Shown here: one piece after another, positions 1 through 9,861 of the stretch | How positions within the stretch are numbered: position 1 is the stretch's first letter | Layout of the letters: each line of letters opens with the position of its first letter | From: Methanothrix sp. | GTDB taxonomy: Archaea > Halobacteriota > Methanosarcinia > Methanotrichales > Methanotrichaceae | DNA: 64,000 bases | NCBI RefSeq assembly: GCF_016706325.1 | Contig: NZ_JADJJX010000001.1 | Location: 1 to 64,000 of the forward strand | Direction: 5' to 3' | Program-made: the position numbers and the translations under genes | Notes under the pieces: model-generated | Told to the model about the DNA's origin: nothing | Seen by the model: the letters and a program-made list of their open reading frames with translations, nothing else | The model's database searches: none

Positions 1-23
1 TAGAGCATTGATATGTGAGAATC

Positions 24-1015
24 ATGGGCGTTGATTTGGGGAGCTGCTGGATAGAAGAAGATAGAGATCCGTGATCTCTCCGGCCGGTGGGTAGCAATAG
101 ATGCCTTCAATACCCTCTATCAGTTCTTATCATCATCCGGCAGAGGACGGCACCCCTCTCATGGACCGCCAAGGAAATGTGACCTCTCATCTACTGCAGG
201 CCGCTGTACCGCACCGCCAACCTGATTGAGGCCGGGGTGAAGCTGGCATTCGTCTTCGATGGCGAGCCCTAAGCTTCAAGGCACAGACTCTGGCTTGGGA
301 TCGGAGGGCAGGGATAAAGCGGCCTCAGCCTGGGAGGAGGCTCAGTCAGGAGAGGATGGATTCAAATATGCTCAGGCCGCCTCAGGATCAATTCGAGGTA
401 ATCGATGACGGGAGAAGGCTCATCCAGGCCATGGGGCTGCCGGTCATCAAAGCTCCTTCCGAGGGAGAGGCCCAGGCCGCTTATATGGCCGCCCGGGGCG
501 ATGTGGATTATGCCGGCAGCCAGGACTAGACTCCCTCCTCTTCGGCGCCCCCTGGTGGTGCGCAACCCTGCCATCACCGGCAAGAGGAAGCTGCCTAAGA
601 AAAATGTCTTCGTGGATGTGCAGCCGGAGGTGATCGATCTGAAGGAGGGGCTGGCCAATCTTGGAATAACCCATAAGCAACTGGTGGAGATCGGCATTAT
701 GTGCGGCACCGACTACAATGCCGGCCTGGAGAGGGTGGGGCCCAAGACCGCTCTGAAGCTCATCCGGAGAGGGAGATTTGGAGAGCATCCTCCCTGGAAA
801 GGGAGGGAGAGCATGGCTGAGCTGGGGAGATCAGGGAATTCTTCCTCTCGCCCCGGTCACAGACAGTATGAGATCGCCTGAGAAGGCCCAGAGTGGATGA
901 GATCGCATCCTTTTTGGTGGAGGAGAGGGACTTCGACCACGAAAGGGGGGAAGACCGCCAGAAGGCTGGAGGAGGTCTACAGAAGTGGACAGAGCACCCT
1001 CGATCGCTGGTTCTA
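24..1015 (+). pseudogene. fen: Flap endonuclease FEN-1, heavily frameshifted
   Basis: Pieces of a complete archaeal FEN-1 lie in order in all three frames: the start MGVDLG at 24, then a DGTPLMDRQGNVTSH-like stretch near 145-185, YRTANLIEAGVKLAFVFDGEP at 199-270, the acidic PSEGEAQAAYMA segment at 457-490, the long intact part KKNVFVDVQPEVIDL to MCGTDYNAG at 597-723, and the C-terminal SGQSTLDRWF ending at the tag near 1015. FEN-1 cuts 5' flaps during Okazaki-fragment maturation and repair; the acidic metal-binding residues are still recognisable. At least six frame changes and one internal stop separate the pieces, so no functional protein is expected from this copy. dph2 follows directly. 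Either this is a dying duplicate with an intact fen elsewhere, or the sequence at this contig edge is poor. Confidence 0.8.
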
Positions 1016-1047
1016 GCGGAGCGATCGCGATCGGAGGTGACAGCGAG

Positions 1048-2062
1048 CTGGGATACGGGCTGGATCTAAAGAGGGCGATCGAGCTGATCAAGAGGTCTCA
1101 AGCCAGGAGGGTGGGCCTGCAGGCTCCTGAGGGGCTGAAGAGGGCTCTGCCCAAGGCCGCCTCCCGGATCGCAGAGGAGACGGGAGCAGAGGTGCTCATC
1201 TCCGCAGACCCCTGCTACGGGGCCTGCGACGTGGACATGAGGCTCTGCCAGGAGGTGGAGCTGCTCTTCCATCTGGGTCATGCAGGCCTGGGAGAGGAGC
1301 CGGAGGGTCGTCTTCCTGGAGGCGAGAATGAATGAGGATCTTGGAGAGGTGGCAGAGAAGGCGGTCGCCCAGCTCAGGTCAAGGCATGTGGGCGTCGCCA
1401 GCACCGTTCAGCATATCCACAGGCTGGATTCTGCTTTGCAGGCTTTGGCCGGAGCACGGAATAGAGGGCATGTGGGCCCAGCATCAGGAAGGATCAGGTA
1501 TCCCGGCCAGGTACTGGGGTGCTGCTATATCACTGCCCGGACCCTCCTTGGAGACAGTCCTGTGGATGATCCCATAGAGGAGTTTCTGTTCATCGGCACA
1601 GGCCAGTTTCATCCCCTGGGAATCGCCCTGGCCACAGGAAAGAGGGTGATAGCAGCAGATCCGGTCTCAGGCGAGGTCTCCGAGATCGATCCCGATCCCA
1701 TGCTCAGGAGGCGTTTCAGAGCCATCTCTAAAGCCTCGGAGGTCAAGGAATTTGCCGTCCTCGTCTCTAAGAAGCCCGGTCAGAGGAGAGTGGAGCTTGC
1801 AGAGAGGATGATGGCTCTGGGCAAGGCTCATGGCCGGAATATGTATCTGGTCTATATCGACAATATCGAGCCGGAGCTGCTGCTCAATTTAGGGGTGAAG
1901 GCCGCAGTCTCCACCGCCTGCCCACGGGTGGCGCTGGATGATGCTGCCAAATACAGAATTCCCATTCTCACCCCGCCCGAGTTCGAGGTTCTGCTGGGGG
2001 AGAGGTCTTGGGAGGAATACCAGTTTGATGAGATCGATGAGATCGATGTTAACCGATGTTGA
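1048..2062 (+). pseudogene. dph2: Diphthamide synthase Dph2, one frameshift
   Basis: Dph2 is the radical enzyme that transfers the 3-amino-3-carboxypropyl group of S-adenosylmethionine to the histidine of elongation factor 2, first step of diphthamide formation. The three cysteines that bind its 4Fe-4S cluster are visible in DPCYGACDV (about 1209), GQVLGCCYI (about 1508) and STACPRVALDD (about 1909). The length is right for the archaeal family, but the frame changes once between 1280 and 1310, near LFHLGHA/RRVVFLEAR. The start is odd. A strong Shine-Dalgarno GGAGGTGA at 1033-1040 is followed after 7 bases by CTG (1048) where family proteins begin; the only standard start is a GTG at 985 inside the fen relic, without a ribosome site. 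The last residues DEIDEIDVNRC come from the adjoining 10-bp repeat. Confidence 0.8.
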
Positions 2063-2138
2063 TCGATGTTAATCGATGTTGATCGATGTTGATCGATTTT
2101 GATCGATGTTGATCGATGTTGATCGATGTTGATCGATG
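2041..2138. repeat. 10-bp tandem repeat, about 10 copies
   Basis: The unit gatcgatgtt is repeated about ten times in perfect phase with a few substitutions, and is flanked by gatgagatcgat variants. It begins inside the last codons of dph2 and runs 75 bases past its stop. Ten bases is not a multiple of three, so the repeat shifts frame with each copy and is unlikely to be selected as protein. Confidence 0.95.
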
Positions 2139-2280
2139 AGATCGATATGCTGCAGAGAGTTTTTGGTCCGCCCTGGGATAATGCCTGCCGTCTCCCGGGG
2201 CCTCTCTCCCCTTCAGGGCCAATGGGGCATGGCTGCATAGACCAGTGATATTGAGCCCAGAGGAAGGCAGGCGGGTTCAT

Positions 2281-2810
2281 GCAACAAATATTTATAATTG
2301 TATATCAATAAAAAATTTCACCCTCCTTCATTCTATGCGCGACGGAAGAGAACAGATCCCAAATCAGGTGCCCTGATGATATAATACGTACCTATGATTC
2401 CAGAACCCTTTTAAAGAAGGTTGGTCGTGCTTTCGCTCTGGCATATTGAAACCGTCATACCTGACCGGGCACCCATAAGGCATGAAAATAATAAAACCAA
2501 GGCACAAAGGCGTTTCCGAAGAGATCAATCACATGCAAGAGAGATCGCATCGATACGCCAGGCCTATTTTCGTATCAGTTACCACTATATGCATCCCTGC
2601 AGACGGCCAGGCCGGTGGCTGAATTGATGAATGATATGAGGCGCTGGCATTGTAAATCAGGCCCTGGAAAATGGTAATCCAAAGCGTTTTTATATGCCTT
2701 TGTACCCTGCTGTATTCCAACTGACTATGCTGCTAAAGGACTGCAGGACTCATTGGGCGAATCACAATCCAGGATTGATCCATTTTATTAATGCATAGCA
2801 GGAGTGGGGT
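2281..2810. other. Intergenic stretch, no gene recognised
   Basis: About 530 bases between dph2 and the first glycosyltransferase relic. It starts with an AT-rich patch (2283-2320) that could hold a promoter. Short open frames exist but none has family features, a ribosome site or a plausible protein composition. No RNA gene was recognised. Confidence 0.5.
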
Positions 2811-2811
2811 G

Positions 2812-3740
2812 GAGAGTTTGGTGGGGAGATCACAGCTATATTGCCGGCCTACAATGAGGAGATATCAAGAGTAGCATTGTCCTGCGCACGCTCAAATACG
2901 CAGACCGGGTTATTGTGATAGATGACGGCAGCCTGGACCGTACCGCAGAGGTTGCCGCCCTGGCAGGGGCTCAGGTGCTACGCCATAAAGGTCAACCTTG
3001 GAAAGGGAGCAGCTCTCCAAGACGGGCTTCTCCTCCCTCAATGGCGATGCAGTCATTGTCACCATAGACACCGATGGGCAGCATGATCCAGCCGACATCC
3101 TCGCCTCGTGAATCCCATCCTGCAGGGAGAGGCGGATATGGTTAACGGCAGCCGCTATCTCAATGGAAATAAGAAGGATACGCCCGTATACCGGCGAATA
3201 GGTCAAAGAGTGCTGGATGTGGCCACGAATATTGCAGCGGCCTCTCGATAACCGGATACTCAGAGCGGATTTCGAGCTTTTGCCGGCGGACCAGGGCATA
3301 TTCCGTTTCAATCAGAAGGGGCTGGCCCTAGAGAGCGAGATGCTGGCCGATGCTGCTGCCGCAGGCCTGCGCATCCAGGAGGTGGAGATCGGGGTGCGCT
3401 ACGATGTGAATGGCTCCTCAGAGAACCCGGTAGCCCACGGGGTTAGAGTCCTGGTTAATGTTCTCAGGACATGCAGTTGAGAAAGCCGCTCATCTGCTTC
3501 ACCGTTCCCGGCTCTCTTATGGCAGGGGCGGGCATACTGATGGCCCTGGAGTTCCTCAGATCCTTCGTTCACGGCGGCGGCATGCAGTATGGCCCGACCA
3601 TGATCATGATCCTGCTCACCCTGTTCGGATCCTTTATGGCCTTGACAGGGATCATTCTTCATATCTTATCAATGGTTATGCATGAGTTCAAGAGGGAGCT
3701 GATTGCACAGGGAGGATTGAGAAGGGAGGGAAAGGCTTGA
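2812..3740 (+). pseudogene. Family 2 glycosyltransferase (DPM-like) with C-terminal membrane pair
   Basis: Ordered fragments of a polyprenyl-phosphate sugar transferase are scattered over three frames: GEITAILPAYNEE at 2823, RVIVIDDGSLDRTAEVA near 2906, an NLGKGAALQDG-like segment near 2995, VTIDTDGQHDPADI near 3058, NGSRYLNGNKKDTPVYRR near 3142, then LALESEMLADAAAAGLRI at 3320-3376. The intact C-terminal end (3471-3740) has two hydrophobic segments of the kind that anchors this GT2 subgroup. Such enzymes load a sugar on a lipid carrier for archaeal protein glycosylation. At least five frame changes, including a stop near 3108, make this copy inactive as written. It opens the damaged half of the glycan cluster. 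Confidence 0.75.
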
Positions 3741-3783
3741 AACCAGCTCCGATAAGAGCGCTGCGAGGAGGTATGCAGGGCAT

Positions 3784-4854
3784 ATGAATGGATTAGCCAG
3801 TATAATAATAGTTCTTTACAATAGCAGTTATTATCTTGAAGCATGCATTGATTCCATCATGGCACAGAATTACCCTCATGAGATCATTGCCATCGATAAT
3901 AATTCTACCGATGACAGTTGTCGTATCTTAAGAGAGAAATACCCCAATGTCAGATTGATTGAGAGCAGGGAGAATGTCGGCTACGGGGCAGGGAATAATG
4001 AGGGGGTTAAACATGCAAATGGCGAATACATCGTGGTGCTCAATCCAGATACCATAGTGGAGGGGCGATGGCTGCAGGAGCTCATCAAGCCCTTAAAAAG
4101 TGGGGACAAAATCATCACCACACCAAAAATCCTGACCTATAATGGCGAGGTTATCAATACCTGTGGAGCGATAAATCACTTTTCCGGCCTCTCTTTTACC
4201 AGAGGATTGGGTGATACATCAAGCACGCAATCTTGCCAAGAGCATATCAGCGGCTTCTCTGGATGCTCATTTGCCATCAGGCGGGAGCACTATATAAGCC
4301 TGGGCGGTTTTGATAAAAGTTTTTTTATGTATAATGAGGATGCCGATTTTTCCTGGAGGGCCAATCTCAATGGATTCAAAATCCTGTACATACCTTCATC
4401 TGTGGTCAGGCGACTATATATTAAAAATGACGCCCAAAAATTCTATCATCTGTAGAAGGGAAGATATACGATATTGAGAAAATATCTATCCACCAATTGC
4501 CTGCTGATGCTTGTTCCTTCACTATTGATTACGGAGTTGCTGACCTTTGGCTTTGCCTCAAGGCAGGGTGCAGAGTATTTATATAATAAGCTCCTGGCAA
4601 TGTTGCATGGACTGACCGGCGAGATAACACCAGTTAAGGGAAATTCTCATCTGCTGATCAGCTCATTATATGATAAGATTCCTGATGACCAGTTGACCAG
4701 ATACAGGCTGGATGTCCTTTTCATAGGCCTTTGTAATACAATATATATTTGGAATTATGCATTATTGAAGGCAATGAGAATGTCATATCAGAAGAGGATA
4801 GAGAGCAGACTGCTACAGATATCAGATCGACTGCTCCATAGTCCAGTTGATTGA
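3784..4854 (+). pseudogene. Family 2 glycosyltransferase (rhamnosyltransferase-like), in-frame TAG
   Basis: The catalytic half is intact: LASIIIVLYNSSYYLEACID at the start, the DNNSTDDS loop, VVLNPDTIVE as the DxD-type site and FFMYNEDADFSWRA as the acceptor region, as in WbbL-type transferases. The frame then ends at a TAG (4453-4455), but the same frame continues 133 codons to 4854 with the expected membrane-associated tail (MLVPSLLITELLTFGFA). Just before the stop, residues RRLYIKNDAQ are out of register. Reading the neighbouring frame gives the family-like DYILKMTPKKFYHL, so two opposite indels (one in an A-run at 4436-4440) flank this stretch. This is a decaying or mis-sequenced gene; suppression of the TAG is not excluded but is less likely. 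Confidence 0.7.
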
Positions 4855-4855
4855 T

Positions 4856-6342
4856 GTGAAGAGGATATACTTTATTGCTGCTATTGCATCATACATTTAT
4901 ATTCTATTGCATTTTAACAGTTCGATAGATGCCTTTGCACCTTCAAATAAGTGCAGTGGATGAGACGATAAAAGAGGATTTCTGCTGGATGCTTATAGAA
5001 ATACCGTTCCCACCTTTCACATATTGGGCTCTCAACTGGCACTGATGCTGGGAAAGGATTGCAGCTTTCTATTATTTTCGCCGCTTCAGCTCATCCCCTA
5101 TGCAACGCTCTTCTTTTTATTGATGTTGAAGCTCTCCGATAGCTATTTTCTGGCAGGCCTGGCATCGCTCACCGAGTTGACGACAGGGTATGCCGGGACC
5201 CAGAGGATCTTCTTCTGGCTGCATGGCATAGGGAAGTATATTATATTTTGCTTTATTGATACTATTTCTTCTGATGTTTTCTGAAAAGAACAGATCAGTC
5301 TGGCAGCATCACCTGATGGCAGTGATAATCGGTATATCCCTGGTATTTACATCATATGATGTCATCTTCACCTTTTTGTTATTTTTATCATCATTTGTAA
5401 TATATCTGATAATAATCAATAAACCGAGGCATCCATTCAGAGCCAATCTCGATTGCAGGTCGGAGCAATCTATCAAATTGTTGATTTTATTGACCATTGT
5501 TGAGCTGGGACTCACTGAATTTGTTTATAATAATTTTATTCATGCATTAAAATCGACCGACTCTTTCACAACATCTGTGCTGGATAAATTCCTGTTATCC
5601 TACTTTGCTACCAGCATCCAGGATAATATTCTAAAAGATATATCTTCATTATCCGCAGGGCATAACCCTATACGGTTATATTAAATATGGCATTCTCCTC
5701 GCCTTCCTCATTTTATTTCTAATTTATTTTTATCTCATTGCCTGAGATGAGACATAGAATAGAGCCCATATTTATACTATCAATACTCTCATCCATGGTG
5801 ATCTGGGCATTCATTCGCCTGATGATCGGGCATGTGGAGATTGGTTTCTTTACTACCCCGCCATCTTCAGCATAGCCTGGATATTCAGGAATGGAGGATC
5901 TTTCAGGAGATGGGCGGCTGTTGGCGTAATCATTCTATTGGCCCTGAATCCTGTCTATCACTTCATGATATATAACGGGGAGCTCTCCAATAAGGATGTA
6001 GATAAATTTAGTTACTTAAATCTCCCGCTATCATGGATCAGAGAGGAGAGTAGCGGAGAACTGATAAGGGGAGATGAACTTACAAAGAACTTCTATCTAA
6101 TGTCATTCAGAACTCAGGACTTTCAGACCCTCGATGAGAATGATGTGGCCTTCCTTTTGAATAGAAGTAAATATAATACAAATAATTATTTTATAATAAA
6201 TGAAAATTTGAATGTCATAGATATAGTCAACTGGATACAGATTGAACCCTGGAGGCACTTCAGTGGAGTACTGGATTGTAATAAAAGGATATCCAAAATT
6301 TTAGATTCGGAAAAAATCCTTATTTATATGAGGGCGCGATGA
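4856..6342 (+). pseudogene. Multi-pass membrane protein, fragmented (possible GT-C type)
   Basis: Hydrophobic segments with a common style run through several frames: KRIYFIAAIASYIYILL near 4860, QLALMLGKDCSFLLFSPLQL from 5036, IGISLVFTSYDVIFTFLLFL near 5330, and a final soluble piece 5938-6342 (AVGVIILLALNPVYHFMIYN onward) ending YMRAR. The order of many helices followed by a soluble C-terminal domain resembles membrane glycosyltransferases and polymerases of polysaccharide clusters, but no diagnostic motif is seen, so the family is an inference. At least four frame changes separate the pieces. The base composition is more AT-rich than in the downstream genes. Confidence 0.55.
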
Positions 6343-6502
6343 AGAAAAACATATGGCTCTATCAAAGAGAGCGACGACTATAATATCATGATATGAGCTG
6401 CAGACTGCCGACCTCAGAGGAATTCGCACAGACTATAAATATCGGCTTGAAAATGGGGACTGGAACTGGCGGCTTGGATAATAAATTACCAGAGGCTATA
6501 GA

Positions 6503-7480
6503 ATGAATGATCACTGGAGCAAGAAAAAGGTATTGGTAACAGGGGCAGGGGGCTTTATAGGAAGCCATCTGATCGAACGTCTTGTGGATTTGGGTGCTGA
6601 TGTCACCGGCTTTGTGAGATATAACTCCAGGAATGATTGGGGATTGCTGGAGATAATCCCTCAACATAGGCTCGATTCACTGCAGGTCGTCTCTGGGGAT
6701 CTTATGGATTTTGATGCTGTATCCAGTGCAGTCAAAGATGTGGATATCATATTCCACCTGGGTTCATTGATCTCAATCCCTTACTCATATAATAGGCCCA
6801 GGGATACAATCGAGAATAATATTTTGAGCACTTTAAATATTTTAACTGCGGCAAGGGATCAGGGGGTGGAGAAAGTTGTCCATACATCTTCCAGCGAGGT
6901 ATATGGCACAGCATTATATGTGCCTATCGATGAGAAGCATCCCCTTCAGGGTCAGTCCCCCTACTCTGCCAGCAAGATCGGAGCAGATAAAATAGCAGAG
7001 AGCTTCTACTGCTCCTTTGACCTGCCTGTGGCAACGATCAGGCCCTTCAACACCTATGGACCGAGGCAGTCTGCAAGGGCGATAATACCGACGATAATCA
7101 CCCAGGCCATAGAGAATGAGAAGATACTGCTGGGATCCCTGTCTCCGACGCGGGACTATACCTATGTCAAGGATACTGTAGATGGATTCATCAAGGTAGC
7201 GGAGTCGGGCAGCTCAATTGGAGAGGTCATCAATATCGGATCTAATTTTGAGGTATCCATGGGAGAGCTGGCAGAGAAGATCGCAATCCTCTTGAATAAG
7301 AGAATAAGCATAATCCAGGACCCCTCCCGGGTCAGGCCTCTGAAAAGCGAGGTACAGAGATTATGGTGCGATAATGCAAAGGCCAAGAGATTGCTTGATT
7401 GGGAGCCGGAGGTCTCACTGGAGGAGGGGCTGCAGGAGACGATAGACTGGATGAGAGAGAATAAGGGCTGGTCAAATTAG
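6503..7480 (+). CDS. NAD-dependent nucleotide-sugar 4,6-dehydratase/epimerase, LegB-like
   Basis: This 325-residue extended short-chain dehydrogenase/reductase starts with the nucleotide-binding motif VTGAGGFIGSHL (residues 12-23). It keeps the active-site serine and threonine in VHTSSSEVYGT, the YSASK tyrosine-lysine pair (residues 153-157) and the substrate segment RPFNTYGPRQSARA. The early FVRYNSRNDWG stretch and the RPFNTYGPRQSARAIIPT block resemble LegB-type dehydratases that make keto sugars for legionaminic-acid-like residues; the exact sugar cannot be read from sequence. It is the first intact gene of the cluster, preceded by 160 non-coding bases and followed 21 bases later by a sugar nucleotidyltransferase. 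It acts in the cytoplasm on an NDP-sugar. Confidence 0.85.
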   Translation: MNDHWSKKKVLVTGAGGFIGSHLIERLVDLGADVTGFVRYNSRNDWGLLEIIPQHRLDSLQVVSGDLMDFDAVSSAVKDVDIIFHLGSLISIPYSYNRPRDTIENNILSTLNILTAARDQGVEKVVHTSSSEVYGTALYVPIDEKHPLQGQSPYSASKIGADKIAESFYCSFDLPVATIRPFNTYGPRQSARAIIPTIITQAIENEKILLGSLSPTRDYTYVKDTVDGFIKVAESGSSIGEVINIGSNFEVSMGELAEKIAILLNKRISIIQDPSRVRPLKSEVQRLWCDNAKAKRLLDWEPEVSLEEGLQETIDWMRENKGWSN

Positions 7481-7500
7481 TGAGATGCTAGGAGAAGAGA

Positions 7501-8221
7501 TGAAAGCTGTGATCCTTGCCAGGGGCTGGGCACCAGGCTGAAGCCCTATACCACTGTCTTTCCCAAACCCCTCATGCCCATTGGAGAGTCCCCAATCCTG
7601 GAGATAATTATCAGGCAGCTGAAGGCCAGGGGCTTTGATGAGATCACCCTGGCAGTCGGCCACCTGGCGGAATTGATAATGGCCTTCTTCAATGATGGCA
7701 GCAAATACGGACTGAAGATAGACTACTCAAGGGAGGAGAAGAAGCTTGGGACGGCAGGAGGGCTGGGATTATTAAAAAATAGGCTGAAGGATGATTTTCT
7801 GGTGATGAACGGGGATGTCCTGACCAGCCTGGATTTTTCTGAGTTCCTGGCATTTCACAAGAGGACCGGCTCCAAGGCAACCATAGCCCTCAATCAAAGG
7901 CATGTTGATATCGATTTTGGAGTGATTGAGCTGGACTCTGACCGGAGGCTGAGAGGCTATACAGAGAAGCCCAGGATCGATTATCTGGTGAGCATGGGAG
8001 TTTATGCATTCCATGAGAGCATACTGGAATATATACCTGCTAACTCATATCTGGATATCCCTGACCTGATGAAGAGGCTGCTTGCTGATGGAGAGACGGT
8101 GAACGGCTATATCCATGAAGGATACTGGCTGGACATAGGACGGCCGGATGATTATGAAAAGGCCAATGAAGATACAGAGAATATATACAGAGAGCTAGGG
8201 GTCAGCATCGATGGGACTTAG
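7501..8221 (+). pseudogene. Sugar-phosphate nucleotidyltransferase, N-terminal frameshift
   Basis: From 7574 on, this is a clean NTP-transferase protein: FPKPLMPIGESPILE as the signature lysine region, FLVMNGDVLTSLDF as the metal-binding site, GTAGGLGLL, YTEKPRIDYLVSMGVYAF and a final YWLDIGRPDDYEKAN. Such enzymes activate a sugar-1-phosphate to an NDP-sugar. The start ATGAAAGCTGTG at 7501 follows a GGAG and should give MKAVILAGGLGTRLKPYT, but one base is missing near 7525, so the reading frame becomes ARGWAPG and stops. The lost segment is the nucleotide-binding loop, so translation from the internal ATG at 7574 would give an inactive protein. One added base restores the gene. Confidence 0.8.
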
Positions 8222-8833
8222 CGAGAAGACGATATTGATCACAGGAGAGGAGGGCTTTGCCGGCAGGCATCTGCTCCATGCTCTTAAGAGGCTGAATTCA
8301 TCGATGGTGTCGCTGAAGGATCAAAATGGAAAGAGGGTTGACATAAGAGACAAGGATCTGATCAGGGGAAGGAGAAGAGAGCTGGAGGATATTGATATCG
8401 TATATCATCTGGCAGCGAGGACGGCTGTGAACTCATCCTATGAGAGCCCCCATGCCACCTATGAGACAAATGTCCTCGGCACTTTAAACATGCTGGAGCT
8501 CTGCCGGGAGAGGTCGTGGTGAGGGATCCCGAGCCGAAAAGGGATTTCGTTCACATAACAGATATGGTGGATGCATATATCAAAGGAGGCGAATACCAGG
8601 GCGACTTTGATATATTTAATATTGGATATGGAAAGAGCTATAGCGTGAAGGAGATAATAGAGAAGATCATCTCAATATATGGATCGAATATCAAAGTGGC
8701 CTATGAGGGAGAGAGGCGGAAGAACGAGATAATGGATTGCTATGCAGACACAGCAAAGGCAAGAGCCACACTCGACTGGAGGCCCCTCATCAGCATAGAT
8801 GAAGGCTTGCAGATGATGGTGGGGAATCCATGA
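8211..8833 (+). pseudogene. NAD-dependent sugar epimerase with internal deletion
   Basis: The first 100 codons (8211-8516) carry ILITGEEGFAGRHLLHAL, VYHLAARTAV and ETNVLGTLNMLELC, the N-terminal Rossmann half of an extended SDR. The last 105 codons (8516-8833) carry PKRDFVHITDMVDAYIKG, FNIGYGKSYSVKEII and a terminal LDWRPLISIDEGL, the C-terminal substrate half. About 100 residues that hold the catalytic Ser and Tyr-x3-Lys are absent, and the join at 8516-8522 changes frame. The product cannot be an active epimerase. Its start overlaps the end of the nucleotidyltransferase by 11 bases and its end overlaps the next gene's ATG (ATGA), so operon architecture has survived the deletion. Confidence 0.8.
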
Positions 8834-9267
8834 AGATAGCCATCGTCTGCTCTCATGGGGGACACCTCACTCAGATGTTATATCTAATGGATGCATTTAA
8901 AGGAAACGATATCATTGTAATCACCTATGACTCCAAGAGAACAAGGGAGCTGGAGCAAAAAAAATATCTGATGGAGAATATTGGATATAATCCATTGAAG
9001 ATGCTCTCGGCAGCCATTCTCTTTCTCAGGGCCTTCAGGGAATACAGGCCCGACCTCATAGTCAGCAATGGATCTGAAATTGCCATTCCCGCGCTTTACA
9101 TTGGAAAGCTCTTCGCCGCCAAGAGCATCTTCATCGAGAGCTGGGCGAGGGTGAGCAATCCCTCGCTTACAGGCAGGATTGTGTATCCTGTGGCTGATCA
9201 CTTCCTAGTCCAATGGCCCCAATTGCTCTCTAAGTATGGAAAAAAGCGGTTTATGAAGGGGCAATAA
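8830..9267 (+). CDS. Alg14/PssD-like glycosyltransferase subunit
   Basis: This 145-residue protein begins MKIAIVCSHGGHLTQMLYL, the typical N-terminal Rossmann start of the membrane-associated partner in two-part GT28 transferases (Alg14 in eukaryotes, PssD/EpsE-like in bacteria). It continues with RPDLIVSNGSEIAIPALYIG and the SIFIESWARVSNPSLTGRI motif typical of the family. Alg14 recruits the catalytic Alg13 to the membrane, and together they add a sugar to a lipid-linked acceptor. The catalytic-half gene starts 2 bases downstream. The gene overlaps the preceding epimerase relic by 4 bases. Family assignment is firm; the sugar transferred is unknown. Confidence 0.85.
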   Translation: MKIAIVCSHGGHLTQMLYLMDAFKGNDIIVITYDSKRTRELEQKKYLMENIGYNPLKMLSAAILFLRAFREYRPDLIVSNGSEIAIPALYIGKLFAAKSIFIESWARVSNPSLTGRIVYPVADHFLVQWPQLLSKYGKKRFMKGQ

Positions 9268-9268
9268 T

Positions 9269-9733
9269 ATGATCTTCGTCACTGTAGGCATGCATAATCA
9301 GGGATTTGATAGGCTCATAAAAAAATGCGATCTCATCGCCGGAGAGACGGACGAAAAGATGATTATGCAAAAAGGATGTACAAGTTACTGCCCAGAAAAT
9401 GCTGAATCATTTGATTTTGCCAGCTATGAGGAGATCTTAAGCCTGATCAGACAATCCCGCATAGTGATCACCCATGATGGGGCGGGCTCGATTCTCAACT
9501 GCCTTCTCAATAAGAAGATCACAGTCGTAGTTCCAAGGCTAAAGGAGTTCAATGAATGCAAGTATGAGAATAAACTGGATCTGGCTTTGGAATTAGAGAA
9601 GCAAAATAAGATCCATCTAATCAGAGATATCGATCAGCTCAATTTGAAGCTGATAGAGGATTTAAAGACCATCGGGAGGATGGAGGATTCAAAGGCTATC
9701 GGGAGGATGGAGGATTCAAGGCCATCGGGATGA
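9269..9733 (+). CDS. Alg13/PssE-like glycosyltransferase subunit with repeat tail
   Basis: The start MIFVTVGMHNQGFDRLIKK and the donor-site region SRIVITHDGAGSILNCL with KKITVVVPRLKEFNE mark the C-terminal GT28 domain, as in Alg13 or PssE. With the gene just upstream it forms a split UDP-sugar transferase. The core ends near residue 130. The remaining residues EDLKTIGRM, EDSKAIGRM and EDSRPSG are copies of a 9-residue unit encoded by a 27-bp DNA repeat. The third copy lacks one base, which brings in a stop at 9733, while two further copies lie untranslated behind it. The tail is therefore an accident of the DNA repeat and probably not part of the fold. Confidence 0.85.
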   Translation: MIFVTVGMHNQGFDRLIKKCDLIAGETDEKMIMQKGCTSYCPENAESFDFASYEEILSLIRQSRIVITHDGAGSILNCLLNKKITVVVPRLKEFNECKYENKLDLALELEKQNKIHLIRDIDQLNLKLIEDLKTIGRMEDSKAIGRMEDSRPSG

Positions 9734-9789
9734 TGGAGGATTTAAAGACCATCGGGAGGATGGAGGATTCAAAGGCTATCGGGAATTTC
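9655..9789. repeat. 27-bp tandem repeat, five copies, third copy 26 bp
   Basis: The unit is gaggattyaaaGrcyatcg followed by ggaggatg, alternating between two sub-variants (tttaaagacc and ttcaaaggct). Copies 1 and 2 are read in frame by the PssE-like gene. Copy 3 has lost a base and ends the gene; copies 4 and 5 are non-coding. Confidence 0.9.
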
Positions 9790-9861
9790 GAGTCTAAAAA
9801 TAACCTATTAATAAACATTAAAAAATATATAAAAATCTGATTTTAGGAATTGAGGTGTGAA

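Noticed and set aside
2421..2627. 68-codon open frame between dph2 and the glycosyltransferase relic
   Set aside because: No ribosome site, no recognisable motif, and composition rich in Arg/His as in random frames.
4453..4455. In-frame TAG as a pyrrolysine codon
   Set aside because: The gene is a glycosyltransferase, not a methylamine methyltransferase, it carries further indels next to the stop, and no pyl genes are in the window.
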